This document shows positions 50,366 through 61,829 of a stretch of 64,000 bases of DNA, piece after piece (position 1 is the first letter of the stretch; each line of letters starts with the position of its first letter). Made by a program: the position numbers and the translations under genes. The notes below the pieces were generated by a model. It did no database searches. It worked only from the letters and a program-made list of their open reading frames with translations, and was not told the origin of the DNA. This stretch comes from Phoronis australis (lineage: Eukaryota; Phoronida; Phoronidae). The DNA lies in contig NMRA01000061.1 of assembly GCA_002633005.1 (NCBI GenBank), positions 773,781 to 837,780 of the forward strand. The letters run 5' to 3'.

Positions 50366-51125
50366 ACAAATAAGCTACATAGGCTTACGAACAAAATGTT
50401 TTGTTTAGGAGCGCTGGTTTATTCTACCAAAAGTATTAGATATATCGACGATAGTTCTTCATTGGCGGGTGTGATAATTTGGAATATAGCGCCTCTGTTG
50501 GAAGTTTTTATTTGTGTGTGTGTGCAAATTGCGGCTAGGTTCCGACTACATTGGTAAATGTGTTTTGCATCTTCTGTAGTTAAAAACAGCATGTGAGTGT
50601 ACCGTTACCTTTGAATGCCGGCCGGGTGGGGACAGAGTATGCTGGCCGAGAGGGGGCGGAGTGGATAAGGGCTAGTGAAAAACAATTCCAGTTTGTTTAA
50701 ATTCTGTTAGAAAAGAGGAAATTCCCATTTGGCGCCAAACACGTTTCTCAAGCTCTACTTATATATAAATCCTTGTACGTATAGCGTCATACGGAAAGAA
50801 CAGAATATTGTCTATTGTATCGAATGAGCGTGAAGCAAGTGGTCTTTTCTCATTCAAAACATGTTCACAAAATTTAATCAAAACAAAGCAGATTCATTGA
50901 CCCTAGTACATGCATCACCTACCTCAAAACTGCCCCCAAACCTGGCCTACCACTAGAATTCAATTAATATCGTGGCACTGCAAAATGGCCGCGTCTCCAA
51001 CTTAACTTTGAGTGCCACCACACATGAGGGCTTCCATATTGGAATAGGGGTTCTGCTCCTAAGTTATCAAGGAGGCAGCATTTATATTAGGAGGGTATAA
51101 AATATGCCTTTTTATGAGCATTGTG
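50366..51125. other. Stretch without recognisable gene
   Basis: Includes a GTGTGTGTGTG run near 50513 and otherwise ordinary AT-rich sequence with no coding similarity. Confidence 0.45.
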
Positions 51126-51129
51126 AAAC

Positions 51130-51499
51130 TTTTAAGAGGCAGTCCATATAAAAACCAGTAGATTTTCAAAAATCAGTCTATACGTCAAAATTTAAAACAA
51201 CTTCATTTTTGTACATGGTTAGGTATCCTAACAAAAAAAAAATTGCCAAATTTTGAGCACTCAATGACCCCTAATTTCGCCGCTGGAGCATGATAACACA
51301 AATTGGCACAATTGGGCATATTAGCCGTCTCAAAAATCGCATGTTTTCAGCAACAAAAATGAGTAACATACAAAATTGATCAAAGGCTATATTTTGGTGG
51401 CTGAAATAACCAACGTATACTATGCATAATTCTGTGCCATTTATTAAAATCTAACAGTTTTGTGCTAGACAGGGGAGATAATCCACAGACCACTTTTTT
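51130..51499 (+). repeat. Dispersed repeat family D, copy 2
   Basis: Matches 17909-18280 and stops at CAGACCACTTTTTTG, where a family A fragment begins at once. The break inside family D shows that the two were joined by insertion or deletion. Confidence 0.75.
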
Positions 51500-52806
51500 G
51501 CTGATACCACTTTGCGTGTCGATGCATATTCGTCTTAGCACAGGGTCAAATAAATTAACCTAGTTTTACTGTCTCAGTTACATGAGTTCACGTCGGTTGT
51601 GCAATACCACTAATTCGAAGGTTGAAGGCAAGCGGTAATAGTAAATATTGGATTATGGACAATGCAACAAGTTTTGAATGAAAAACGTGAAAGTTTTCTT
51701 TACATTTGATCTTTAATTTGACTCGTGACGTTAACAAGATGTATTAGATCGGTTGCATCCCGGTCAATACAACACTGTAGTCATTTTGCAAACGCAGCTA
51801 TTTTAGCAGTCTTCGCCCGCAGTTGATTTCAAGTTGTTTGTGTAACGCCAAACTGCATCTTTTTGCGTTTTTTTAAGTTAGTCACCGGTCTCCTGTCACG
51901 CGCCCATGATGATGGATTAGTGAGTGAGTTCTTACACCGCGAAAAGCTCTCACTCCAGGGATTTTATTTTCCGAATAGTATTGACCCTTGCAGTACAGAC
52001 GCGAAATTCACGGTCCAGTATGCCCTAAACCCACGGACTTCGATGGCTCTAACTTCGAAATCATATTATGGTTACGATTTCCACGAACTAAGACGGTGAC
52101 ATCACCACTGTAGAGGCTACAGCTAAGTAGCCTTGCGCATTCCGTTTTCAGTGTATCGGTGACGTTAAAATCTGGGCTAGCAGTTACATGGATACACGTA
52201 GTCCCCTATCAGTTGGTCGTTCACGTTGTTCCAAAAATAAATATTTTCTGTCACCAACATATTGACANTATACACGTAGTCCCCTATCAGTTGGTCGTTC
52301 ACGTTGTTCCAAAAATAAATATTTTCTGTCACCAACATATTGACAAATTATGCAAAATGAAACAATTGTGAACGGCAAGAATACGTGGTGAAGAGGTATT
52401 TGTCTCTACGCGGCATATGTGCGTGAAACTTTGGTAAAGCGATTGCGATGGCAAAAAATGATAGAAAATACGCAAAGGTGCACTTTTGAGAAGCAAAGCG
52501 TCTGGTGATCTTGATAGCGGGCATGTATGATCTGGCCACCTCAGGTAGTAAGTGACGCTGAATGAGAAGTGGTAACTACATGTTTGGCGCGAAAATAAAA
52601 AAATCATGCTTGTATTGCCAGCCACCCCCTCCCTGAATTTTGCACATTCTAATGAGTCACCACTCGAGATTTGGTTCCGTTTCAGTCCTAAAATCGCATA
52701 ATATTTCTGTGCTCAGCTGTAAGAAAAAACACAATTTTTTGAAACGGTGCTCAGTCTTAATAAAGTTTCCAGCATGAGAGCGCTTTGATCAGAAATGCCA
52801 AGCACA
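51500..52806 (+). mobile_element. Family A element, fragment lacking both ends
   Basis: Collinear with 25720-26950 (same orientation as copy 1). It starts at CTGATACCACTTTGCGTGTC, just inside the type A terminal repeat, and ends at about 52806, so both termini are missing. It contains a single-N join at 52268 flanked by a 75-bp duplicate (52193-52267 and 52271-52345). Relative to copy 1 it has an in-frame 3-base insertion near 51972 and a short deletion near 52380. Confidence 0.8.
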
Positions 52807-52807
52807 T

Positions 52808-53045
52808 GTACTGGTCATGTAGTCAGTTGGTAGCGTGTGTTCTTGTCATGCAGTCAATTGGCAGCGTGTGTTCTTGTCAGGTAATCAGTTGGCAGGGAGT
52901 GTCCTGCTCTAGTAGTCAGTTGGCAGCGTGTGTCCTGGTGATGTAGTCAGTTGAAAGCGTGTGACCGGGTCGTGTTGTCATTTGGTATCGTGTGTCCTGG
53001 TCATGTAATAGGTTGTCAGGAAGTGCCCTCGTCGTGTACTCCATC
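52808..53045. repeat. 31-bp minisatellite, about eight units
   Basis: The unit GTCATGTAGTCAGTTGGCAG plus CGTGTGTCCTG recurs with starts near 52814, 52845, 52876, 52906, 52938, 52969, 53000 and 53031. Units differ by several bases, and most spacings are exactly 31. It begins directly at the broken edge of the family A fragment. A weak extra unit may lie near 53170-53215. Confidence 0.85.
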
Positions 53046-54640
53046 ACCAGTGCAAATCAGTTTCGGATATTTAGTTGAGAGTAAAGAAGTAAGTAATTTT
53101 TCTCTGTCCATCTTTTGCAACATTTCGCGCAAAGTGATCAAAGTGCAGGAATACGGGAGGATTTATCCTGGACAAGTAGTCACTTGGAAGTGGCTATCTC
53201 GGTTCCGTTGTCAGCTGGTCTTCTTTATTCACCCGCCTATGAAATTTGAATTTGAAGAATCCAAATACGACCTAGAGTATTGCGGCATGAGCAATGGTAA
53301 TTGTTAGAGACAGCCGTAATAAGCATTTGCCACATGGCGACCAAATTATCCACCGCTACTTAGGAGTGTCGCCCTGGGCAGAGCACCACCCCACCCTACA
53401 ATTAAGTAACTTCCATTGCCTCGAGATATCTGTATTCTGTAGGATAACTAATTTGAAATCACAAAGAGCTGTTTTGAGTGAAATAGAAATTTGTGGAATT
53501 CCATTTTTAAAAAAATTCATTTTTCGACAAAGTTATCAAGGCTATGGTTTCGCTTTTTCTTTCATGCCTTCATGAAGAAGACAACAGATTTATTTTCATT
53601 TGTTGTCAGTCAATGGAATGATCATGGTTATGTAACCTTGGACCGCACGCTATTGACGTCTAGAAAAGGGCCATCTGAGCATTGGTGTATGTAAATAATA
53701 CAAAACGTTCTTCCTGAGATTTGGTGCCAACAATATTATCGAAGTAAAATATGATTTTCTTAATGTAACATCGTTGAAAACGTTCTAAATGTCACCAGAA
53801 TGAACAGGCACCGGCGCGGAGATGCTCCGATTCGGAATATGGACAAAATGTAAGTCAGCCCTCGTTGAACAGGTAAACTAACTTTTAGGCATGGTCAGAG
53901 CATCTATTACATTCTTTAATTTATTGCAGACGCTGTACTTACATTCATAAGCCAAATTCTTTTTTGTGTTATTTTTGGAAAAACATCGCCACATTCGTGT
54001 CTGTAATTGTGATAAAACTTCAGGTGGCGCTGTGCGGCTAATCGGATGCGTGACTTCAGCAATTAACCTAAGTCACTTCTCAGTTCCGAGATCGTGTGTA
54101 ACTTACACGCACACGCGTAATATGCGTTGTCGGTGATGTTTTCAATCGACAAAAGGATGGCCAACGAACAGACAGAGGTATTGAAATTGATTTGATATCT
54201 TTATAGCCATCGTTTTACATCACCAAAATTGAGTACGCAAATCCTAGGACGGATGACACGGCACTCCACCAGCGGGAGGGTGGATCACTGTCGACTTTGT
54301 TGGCGGACGATCAGGGAACTATCCAGTGGCGGGGGGTAAACAAAAGATTTCCACATGTTTGCCGTATCACAGACATCTACCGCGTAGTCACTTTTTACTC
54401 TATTTCTAACTACAATTTGCTAAAACGATAACACAGCGAGACATGCAGAACTTACAGCTCGAAACGCAAGTTGCGATATTTTCCTGTTCATAACATTCAT
54501 TCATTTAGCTAAATTAGGGCGGTTAAACAATTGCTTTCCTTATGAAAAAAATGCTGGATCATACCCGGTAATACTCGAAAAAAATATCAAAGCGGAGAAA
54601 GCACTACAATTTTTTTTGCAATTTTTGTGGCGAAATTTGA
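53046..54640. other. 1.6 kb without recognisable gene
   Basis: No domain resemblance on either strand. Around 54160-54240 a segment (GACAGAGGT(A/G)TTGAAATT) resembles 12560-12700, suggesting another weak dispersed repeat. Confidence 0.4.
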
Positions 54641-54654
54641 GTCACTTGTAACGA

Positions 54655-54925
54655 TCGGGTCGGCCATCTTGGACGACAGCGGGATAAGTTACGAGTTTAA
54701 AACTTTTTATAAATTATTTTTACCAAGAATTTACAATGAAATTTCATGAAACATATCTTTACTTACTATTCCGCGCGTTTTAACATTTTTCACCAAATTT
54801 CAGCCTCACAGACATTACTTATTATTGATAAAAGTGCTCACACTTGCCGTTGGCGGCTCGAACAACATGGCGACTTTTGCTGAACTGAAAGGCATGCTCA
54901 ACCGGCTCCTTTGTAGTTTGTGAAG
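54655..54925 (+). promoter_or_regulatory. Promoter-like segment with two YY1-type motifs and a short ATG frame
   Basis: GGCCATCTTGGA (54662-54673) is a minus-strand YY1-type word, and ACATGGCGAC (54865-54874) a plus-strand one. The latter contains an ATG at 54867 opening an 18-codon frame (MATFAELKGMLNRLLCSL) that stops at once. It could be a first exon with its donor unrecognised, or chance. Weak evidence. Confidence 0.2.
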
Positions 54926-55796
54926 ATTAAACGTTGATAATTTTGGCAATCATTGATACAAAAAACCACTTTGTTCAATGTTCACGATTTTGTGTAAAAA
55001 TATAAGGAATATTCTAATTATTTTATTGTGATTTTCCCTTTCAGGTGATTAAACACTGAGCTAAAAAGATATTCGAAAATTTTTGAAATGTTTTTGTTTG
55101 ACAGTTAAAATGCCCTAGCAACTTCTTAAAATTCATGAAAATTACTGGCCTTCGCTGTGCACGATTGCCCTAAAAATAGATAAGAAGTGAAACAAAGACG
55201 CTGGCATAATTTGTTTACTTCGCTGCCTTGAGAACTACGCCGAAGTGACGTCTGGCAGTGGAAAATCCACAGATTTTATCAAACTTCCAGCTCTTTTGCT
55301 CACTTGACTCTTCCTACATGTATTCGTGCATTATTTAGAGGGGGTGAGTTGCTCATAAAACCGGACGATTTTTTTATTTTGTGTTTTTCTTGATTTAGAA
55401 ATTTCCGACTTAATTTTTAAACTTTACAAAAAAACGGGATTTCAAACAACAATTAAAATTATTTGACCTGATTCCAACAAATCAAACTTATTCAAAATTT
55501 AAATATCGTTCACACCCCTTGGTCTATGCTATCCTACTCTGTATGTGAGCATAGACAGCAAAATCGGTCACTTGCTCGTGTCAGTGTCGTCCAATTCACG
55601 TGGTGTGAATTTTGCCTCAAGGACAGAAACAAACGTCCCGTGGAGTACGAAAATGCAGTTGAAGTCCGCGCAAAGATTCGAAATTTGGATTCTGATTGTT
55701 CTGGACCTTCTAGTGTGAAGTTTGTTTGATAGATTAAATTTTCACGCGCGTTAATTATTTTTAAGCTTCGATTTTCTCAGCACGGCCACGGTTTCA

Positions 55797-55923
55797 CGTG
55801 ACTACTGACTGAAATTTCTGAACCGGGGACTTCATGCAAAGGTGAAATTTCACACATCAGAACTTAAGACATTGAAAACGGCCGATCCAAAAGCAAAACA
55901 GCCGTCTCCGACAGCTCTACCTA
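55797..55923. repeat. 127-bp segment repeated at 56336-56461
   Basis: The copy after the unresolved base 56335 differs by a few substitutions and one indel. Together with the join between them this points to unmerged haplotypes or a misjoin around the THAP fragment. Confidence 0.7.
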
Positions 55924-56121
55924 CTTACGTTCCACATTTTCTGTCATTAATTGATTAAAGGAGGATGACGCCCGATTTAACTAGTCTTTTTACCGTCTTA
56001 ATCGGTCTATATCCACATCGCCTCTCATATGGTCGACCTCACCTTGCCGAAAGGTGTTGCGTTAACCTGTGAGGAAAGTGAGAAGCTACGTAGCGACGTC
56101 AGTAGTTCGTCTGCAGAGTGA

Positions 56122-56334
56122 ATGCCGCTATATTGCGGTGCGTCAGTTCCAAATTGTCAAAGCTATGAAGCTGAGAAGAAAGCGGGTATAGCGTTTTTCG
56201 ACTTCCTCGAGAGTCCGAAATGCTGAGGAAGGGGCTCGTGGTAGAGAAGAATGAAAGGCATGCTTTTAATATTAAGTATGAGGTCGTGAAACATCTCCGT
56301 GTCTGTGGCTGGCATTTCGTCGCCAGTGATTTCT
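56122..56334 (+). pseudogene. THAP DNA-binding domain, broken
   Basis: ATG at 56122 opens MPLYCGASVPNCQS, the start of a THAP-type C2CH zinc finger, followed by GIAFFDFLESP (usual FF.FP position). The frame then ends in a TGA at 56221-56223. The remainder continues one frame over from 56220, with the closing Cys and His in RVCGWHFVASDF. All four metal ligands are present but in two frames. The domain is cut by the unresolved base 56335, so what followed is unknown. THAP domains are found in host regulators and in P-type, PIF and ISL2EU-like transposases. No catalytic domain follows here, so the source cannot be decided. Confidence 0.75.
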
Positions 56335-56469
56335 NCGTGACTACTGACTGAAATTTCTGAACCGGGGTCTTCATGCAACGGTGAAATTTCACACATCAGA
56401 ACTTAAGACATTGAAAACGGCCGATCCAAAAGCAAAGCAGCCGTCTCGACAGCTCTACCTAAATTCAAG

Positions 56470-57844
56470 TGCCCCATTACGTTTGCTCGTCGGCTTTCAT
56501 AGACAAAGGAATTTTGCGAGGTTTCACCTAGGCCGGTCGTACCTGCTCATCTAATTCTATGTGGTATTCCCCAGGAAGCGTCCCGAGGCCGGTAAAAAAG
56601 TCTGAGAATTCTTCCAGAAGGGTATCCAAATCTTCCTGAATTGACTGACGCTTTCGCTCACTGTGATGAGATCATAGTAAACACACAATTTGCCCGATAG
56701 CAAATTGGGGTGTTTGGTATCTAACACCAAGCACTGAAACTCTCGGTCACTCCCATTAATTGTAGAGCGCAGCTTGCAGGCCCCCAACGGTTTTAGTTTT
56801 GTGTTATTGCACACTTCGATGGTATGCGGAGTTGATATCAACGCTGGGCTTTACAATATTTTGTAGTCGGCATAGGCTAGAGTGTTAGTAGTTGCTCTCA
56901 AATCCAATTGGAATTTTAAGCTCGTTTTGCCCTCGCGGCACTGTATAGGTAAGTGCGCAAACCATTTGCGTCCACAACGGGATTGTGAAACGTTAATCAG
57001 GTAGGCTTCCTCATAGGAAGACGCAGCAAAATTTTCTGTGTCTGACTGGAGAAAATTATTCGTCTGATCATTACTTTGTTTTGCGCTGGGGCAAGAGGCG
57101 GCATAGTGGTTACGGCGGTTACAGTTGTGGCACGTTTTACTGTACATGTATGCCGGGCAACGTCGGGGAGCATGATTAGTTGCACAATTGCCACACTTGT
57201 GCCTGCTGAGTTGATGATCATTTCTTAGGTTTTGCATAGGTTTTAAACGCTTTCTTAGGGTTTGCATAGGTTTTAATCGCATTTACAGCTTCGTCCTAGC
57301 GGACACTTTTCAGGTCTAAAGCCACGGCCTCATCTGTGCGACATATTCTTAACGCCTGATCCAATGTAATGGCTAACTCTTCAAAAGGATTTCTTCTCGT
57401 TAGTTCATTGTCGATACCTACGTGTAATAACAATGCTTGTAGTATCATGCGGTCGTACATCTCAGAGGGGAGCGCGCAGTCACGCGCTATCGCGTGCAGT
57501 TCAGTTGCGTATTCGTCTATAGACCTAATGCCTTGACGTAAAGTGAGTAATTTATGTGTCTGGGCCACAACGTTTATCCGCGGTTTACAAAACCCTGAAA
57601 GCTTTTCCAGTGCCTTTGCTAGGTCTTCTTTGTCTGTTTCTGCTTCCCATTTGAAAGAGTCAAATATATCATTCCCACATTCACCTATTGTTCTCAGAAG
57701 CAGAGCCACTTTGACTTTGTCCGCTGCATTGTCTCGGTTTGTGGATGTCCAGAAAACTTCGAAATTCCTCCGAAATCTTTTCCATTGTTCCGGCAGGTTT
57801 CCACACTGTTTCAAGGGTTTGGGTGCTGGAAACTTATCCGACAT
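56470..57844 (-). pseudogene. Ty3/gypsy gag-protease region (minus), truncated before RT
   Basis: Gag opens at 57844 with MSDKFPAPKP and runs 182 codons to 57296 with a typical retrotransposon gag helix-rich fold (EQWKRFRRNFEVFW). A second frame, 57282-56851, carries two CCHC-like knuckles (CGNCATNHAPRRC, CHNCNRRNHYAASC). It then has the protease core, where DLRAT replaces the expected DTGAT. The third frame (56841-56557) is the rest of protease. One more frame shift leads into the linker that normally precedes RT, broken by a stop near 56525. The element ends at about 56470, so RT, RNase H and integrase are lost. The order PR then RT linker is classical gypsy, unlike the relic at 61.8-63.7 kb. 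Confidence 0.85.
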
Positions 57845-57845
57845 T

Positions 57846-57862
57846 CCTCACCTGGGGCACCA
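57846..57862 (-). other. Retrotransposon primer-binding site
   Basis: TGGTGCCCCAGGTGAGG lies one base upstream of the gag ATG, directly after the LTR's terminal CA. It is complementary to a tRNA 3' end in ...CACCTGGGGCACCA. By eye it is closest to elongator methionine tRNA, but that needs checking against the host's tRNAs. Confidence 0.6.
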
Positions 57863-58091
57863 TGTAAATTGTCCTTGTGTTAGTGCAGTAGTCGCGACAA
57901 AGTTGTCTGATATGTTCAACCGCTTACTTAAATATAACTGACCACCACTGTGTCAAGAACAGGAAACTGTTTATTGTTGTGCTCCGATGAACAATACAAT
58001 ACGAACATATAATTAGATGTTGACGTTTGGGTTTTTGTCATTGTTAATGTTGATTAAATTTGCATTAGTGCACCACCCGATGCTCTTAACA
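57863..58091 (-). repeat. Probable 5' LTR of the gag-protease element
   Basis: Bounded by TGTTAAGAGCATCGGGTGG (start, 58091) and TTTACA (end, 57863) next to the primer-binding site, giving 229 bp. It contains a polyadenylation-type AATAAA near 57968. No second LTR is present, so the start is chosen from the TG…CA rule alone. Confidence 0.5.
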
Positions 58092-58690
58092 TACTGCAGG
58101 AACCACATCCACTGGTATTACCATTTAAGACAGCGTTTAACTCAACTCCCACTTATTAGTTCAGTATCATGTGGTTTCCTAATTTAATGTTGATTTATCT
58201 AGGTGTGTTATCCGTCGTCCAGTGCAATTGGAAACATAGTAAAATCCAATGTCCATAGAAACGAGGGAACAAAGTTAGAGGGGGAACTCAATGTAATCAT
58301 CACTGAGGTTGCGTGAAAGGCGTGAGTAGGTACATGTTTTGGATTCAGTACGCTTTTTGCGTTTCACTGAGTCGCTGATCGCCATCTTTTATATGTTGAC
58401 AACGGAAAAGGGACCTCATCAGCTTATGGCCACTTTTATGCTTTTACGGCTGTAAATAGCTTATTTATTAGAGTATCATTTAAAAAATAAACAAGAGGAA
58501 ATGTAGCTTAATGCACCGTTTTAAGTGACCAGGTCACTGCTCCTGTTTTCATCTAATATCTGGCAGAAAATGGCCAAATATGGCGGTTTGATATGAAGTC
58601 CCACATACAACGTACAATTCACCTCTGCAGAGCATTTCTCCAATTCATGTGCCACAGGTACTCCAGATAGCTTTATAGGTATTGTTCCGA
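58092..58690. other. Stretch without recognisable gene
   Basis: No coding or repeat similarity noticed. Confidence 0.4.
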
Positions 58691-58694
58691 AATG

Positions 58695-59620
58695 GTGAAA
58701 TAAGTTTAAGTTTCACACACCACTAAAAATACTCATTGCCGGCGAACCTTTACTTTGACATTCCTTTGCAATATTCGATTGTTAAAATATGAACGAAAGT
58801 AGTCCTTGAACAGTTTTCCGTTATTCTTGTCCTAAAAGGTGGTTATCAAAACCAAAATTCAATCGTAAGCCTAATAGCCTGCTAATGTTCTGGCTATGAC
58901 AAACGAAGCTATAAATGCATCTTAATTTTTGTCGAAAACATTTCATGACCGCAGCTGATAGGTTTTCGTCTGAAGTAAGACAGAATAAGTGGATTCTTGT
59001 AGCAAGCTTGCCAATAGTGTCTTGAGTCAGAAAGGTAATCTGGTACCACTTATTGTATGTAAGCAAACGCAAATATCAATTAACACTTACTTGTTTTAGC
59101 TCTCGTCTTTGTGGAACTCTGTTCGAAATAAGATCTCTGGGAACTATTTACATATACAATGTACTCGGTTCCGGGAGTCAGACCAGTACAACGCTTGTTG
59201 GTAACTGTTGGGTCATTTACTATAAAGCTATAGTTGCCGCATACAATTCTGTAGCCGTCTATATTTCCAGGTGCTGAAGACCAACTGACATCAATTGTTG
59301 TCTCATTTTCAACCACACTGATATTAGAAGCTAGTCCCAATTCTGAAAGGGTAGATATATGAACGTATACGCAATGGATTTCTGCTTCCAGCCTACGCCC
59401 ATGTAGGTATTAGTACGAAACGGTAAATTTAGTGTAATTGTCACGCAACACTAAAATATTCATGGACGACGAACCTTTACTTTGACATTGTTTTACAATA
59501 TTCAGTTGCAAAAATATGAACGAAAGTAGTTCTTGAATGGTTTCCACATGCATCTTCGTTTTTGTCAAAGACATTTCATGAACCGCAGCTGATGAGACTT
59601 GGTCTTAAGTAAGAGAGAAA
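58695..59620. repeat. Duplicated intronic sequence on both sides of the FN3 exon
   Basis: 58695-58990 and 59447-59620 share order and orientation: CGAACCTTTACTTTGACATT, then AAAATATGAACGAAAGTAGT, then CATTTCATGA(A)CCGCAGCTGAT. The offset is about 750 bp, one exon plus intron. No second FN3 exon survives at the matching place beyond 59620. Confidence 0.65.
59091..59342 (-). CDS. Fibronectin type III domain exon
   Basis: The 252-bp minus-strand exon encodes one complete FN3 domain: strand B tryptophan in TTIDVSWSS, then GNIDGYRIVCGN, and the hallmark LTPGTEYIVYV followed by a final KTRAKT strand. The acceptor CCCTTTCAG is at 59343-59351 and the donor GTAAGTG at 59090. Both introns are phase 1, the standard arrangement for shuffled extracellular FN3 modules. 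Two potential N-glycosylation sites (NIS, NYS) fit an extracellular location. It is a single exon of a larger gene. The WSC exon at 23.7-24.0 kb is on the same strand, downstream, and of compatible phase, so one gene is possible but unproven. Sequence around it (58695-58990 and 59447-59620) is duplicated, pointing to past exon duplication. Confidence 0.88.
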
Positions 59621-59746
59621 AATGTCTTGAAAACGACATCAGCTAGAAATTAGACAATAATATCGTGGATGTTTTGCTTAGATTACTTCAATACTCGGAT
59701 TCAACGACATCGGATATCAGGTCAATTATTCACTTAGCAGTTCGAC

Positions 59747-60191
59747 CTAAGTGTAGAGACAATTCATATGGTGGCCTCACACACATGCAAATTTGGCTCC
59801 TTCCAACCCTGGTGTTTGTGATCACATGACCACTTAAGTATTTGAAACAATGTCTTCTTTGGTATATGAAAATTCTTCTCTTTGTCACACGGGATATATT
59901 TTGGTGATCAGTTTCAGAAAAAGCAGTGTCTGGAAGTATCTGACAACTGTGAGCGGTTCCATCTGTATNCTAAGTGTAGAGACAATTCATATGGTGGCCT
60001 CACACACATGCAAATTTGGCTCCTTCAAACCCTGGTGTTTGTGATCGCATGACCACTTAATTATTTGGAACAATGTCTTCTTTGGTATATGAAAATTCTT
60101 CTCTTTGTCACACGGGATATATTTTGATGATCAGTTTCAGAAAAAGCAGTGTCTGGAAGTATCTGACATCTGTGAGCGGTTCCATCTGTAT
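59747..60191. repeat. 222-bp duplicate on both sides of an unresolved base
   Basis: 59747-59968 and 59970-60191 are equal in length and differ at only a handful of positions, with a single N between them. This is the pattern left when overlapping or allelic contig ends were not merged. Confidence 0.85.
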
Positions 60192-60199
60192 CTAGTGGT

Positions 60200-61825
60200 A
60201 TAAACTTGCCACAGACCATAGCAGAACCTGCAACCTGATTGGTTTTGGATTAAATAAGTCTATTAGCGACGACAAAGCTACCATTGATACAACCACTAAA
60301 ATAGCATGAATATTGGTTAAGACCCTAGTAGTATTCCCAGTAAGAGACCATATCGGCTGTGGTTTGGTATCCTAGAAAAGAAAGTTTTGTATTGTAAATA
60401 AAAACTGTGAGCGTGCAGTATTACCGGAAATTCTTAGTCGCGGACAGATATACTAGCATTAGTTTCTTGCACTAGCAACAGACCGAACACGACACTGGTT
60501 GTCACACAAGGAAAGCAAAGCAGGTTTGTCGAANGCATATTTTTACAATCATAAAGACATATATTTTGAATACGAGAGAGCTTTATTGATAAGTCTTCAA
60601 GGGCTTTAAGACATTGCGTTAACAAGATTGGGTAACGTGCCGAAGTGCAGCCGGTCATGAATAATATACGTGTGCTTACCCTGCATCGTGCTTACGCGCA
60701 GCAGTGGAAAGAAGTGACGCAGATCAATGGCAAGAGGAGCCTACCACTGTTTAAGGATAACGTGATTGACCTGATTCATACCCTGGAGGCAAATCGGAAA
60801 AATCACACAATTGAAGTTATCAAAGAAATCTGTGCAGCGGTTTATCAGTGTTTGCTATTACGCTTTTACTTGCAAAGAATATGATCCAGGCCTTGGAGTT
60901 TGACATAACGCCGTCTCGCCAGTTGCAACCAGGAAAATCCCAGATTTCCAAATATTACAAATTTGCCAAAACAAGGGTGTCCCGTGTGGATGGGCGCAGG
61001 TTGATATAGACCGGCGCTTATACCTTTCGGTGCGACGATAGCTGAAGGCTAGTTCGAGTTAATCACTTTATTAATCTCGGCTGTACGTTCACATGCCTAC
61101 TCAGACAAAACCTCCGACGTGATGTCTGCTTAAAGCCCCAACTTGTGTAGCAAATCCTTAAATTGTGATGAACTTCTAAGACATATTAGGCAACTGTTAG
61201 ACTCACTGATTCAATGACCTGCTGTCTCTATAGCTGGCTCTCTATTGTCTACTGCTGTAACCGCTGATTTTCTTCAGTGCAACTGTAGCCCTCTTGTAAC
61301 TAACTTTAACTGACTTTCAGTTCTTAACTCACCTTTTAACTCCATCTTTGGTATTAAGACTCATGCAATGTTTTAGAGCTTTTACCCATTCAAGTACATT
61401 CTACAAATAGCCTTCCAGAATCCACCCAATACTTCTGCCAACATTTACTAGTTCCAGAAATTATCACTCACATGCGTGATTCTTCTAGAACATTTCACGC
61501 TATTCTTTGGTAACTAGATTATATCTTCATCGTTAGAACCTCGGGGTTTATTCCAACCAATAACTATCTGCTAAAACAATAGAACAAAATAAAAAAAACA
61601 ACAGTGTCAGTCCACTTCTTAAAGTGTTCCCTAACGTGCAAGCTCCGCCTGTCGACTTAAGCACTGACGTTACATTTTCCCGGGATATCCTGCACATGGA
61701 ATTTATAATTGTAGAGCGCTATAGCCCATCGCATAACTAAGGGACTTTCAATCTTACAATATTGAATATATATCAATGGTTTGTGGTTTGTCCGTACCAC
61801 GAATTCTGTACCGTAGGAGTCAAAC
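60200..61825. other. 1.6 kb without recognisable gene
   Basis: A short plus-strand frame at 60645-60884 (79 codons, rich in charged residues) has no recognisable family. An unresolved base lies at 60534. Otherwise AT-rich with no similarity noticed. Confidence 0.4.
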
Positions 61826-61829
61826 TGGA

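Noticed and set aside
52808-53045. CRISPR array
   Set aside because: Repeats abut without distinct spacers and the context is eukaryotic; it is a minisatellite.
54867-54923. Short ATG frame with YY1-type context as a host first exon
   Set aside because: Only 18 codons and no convincing donor; kept only as a low-confidence promoter-like segment.
60645-60884. 79-codon plus-strand frame rich in charged residues
   Set aside because: Looks protein-like in composition, but I recognise no family and see no clear flanking splice sites.
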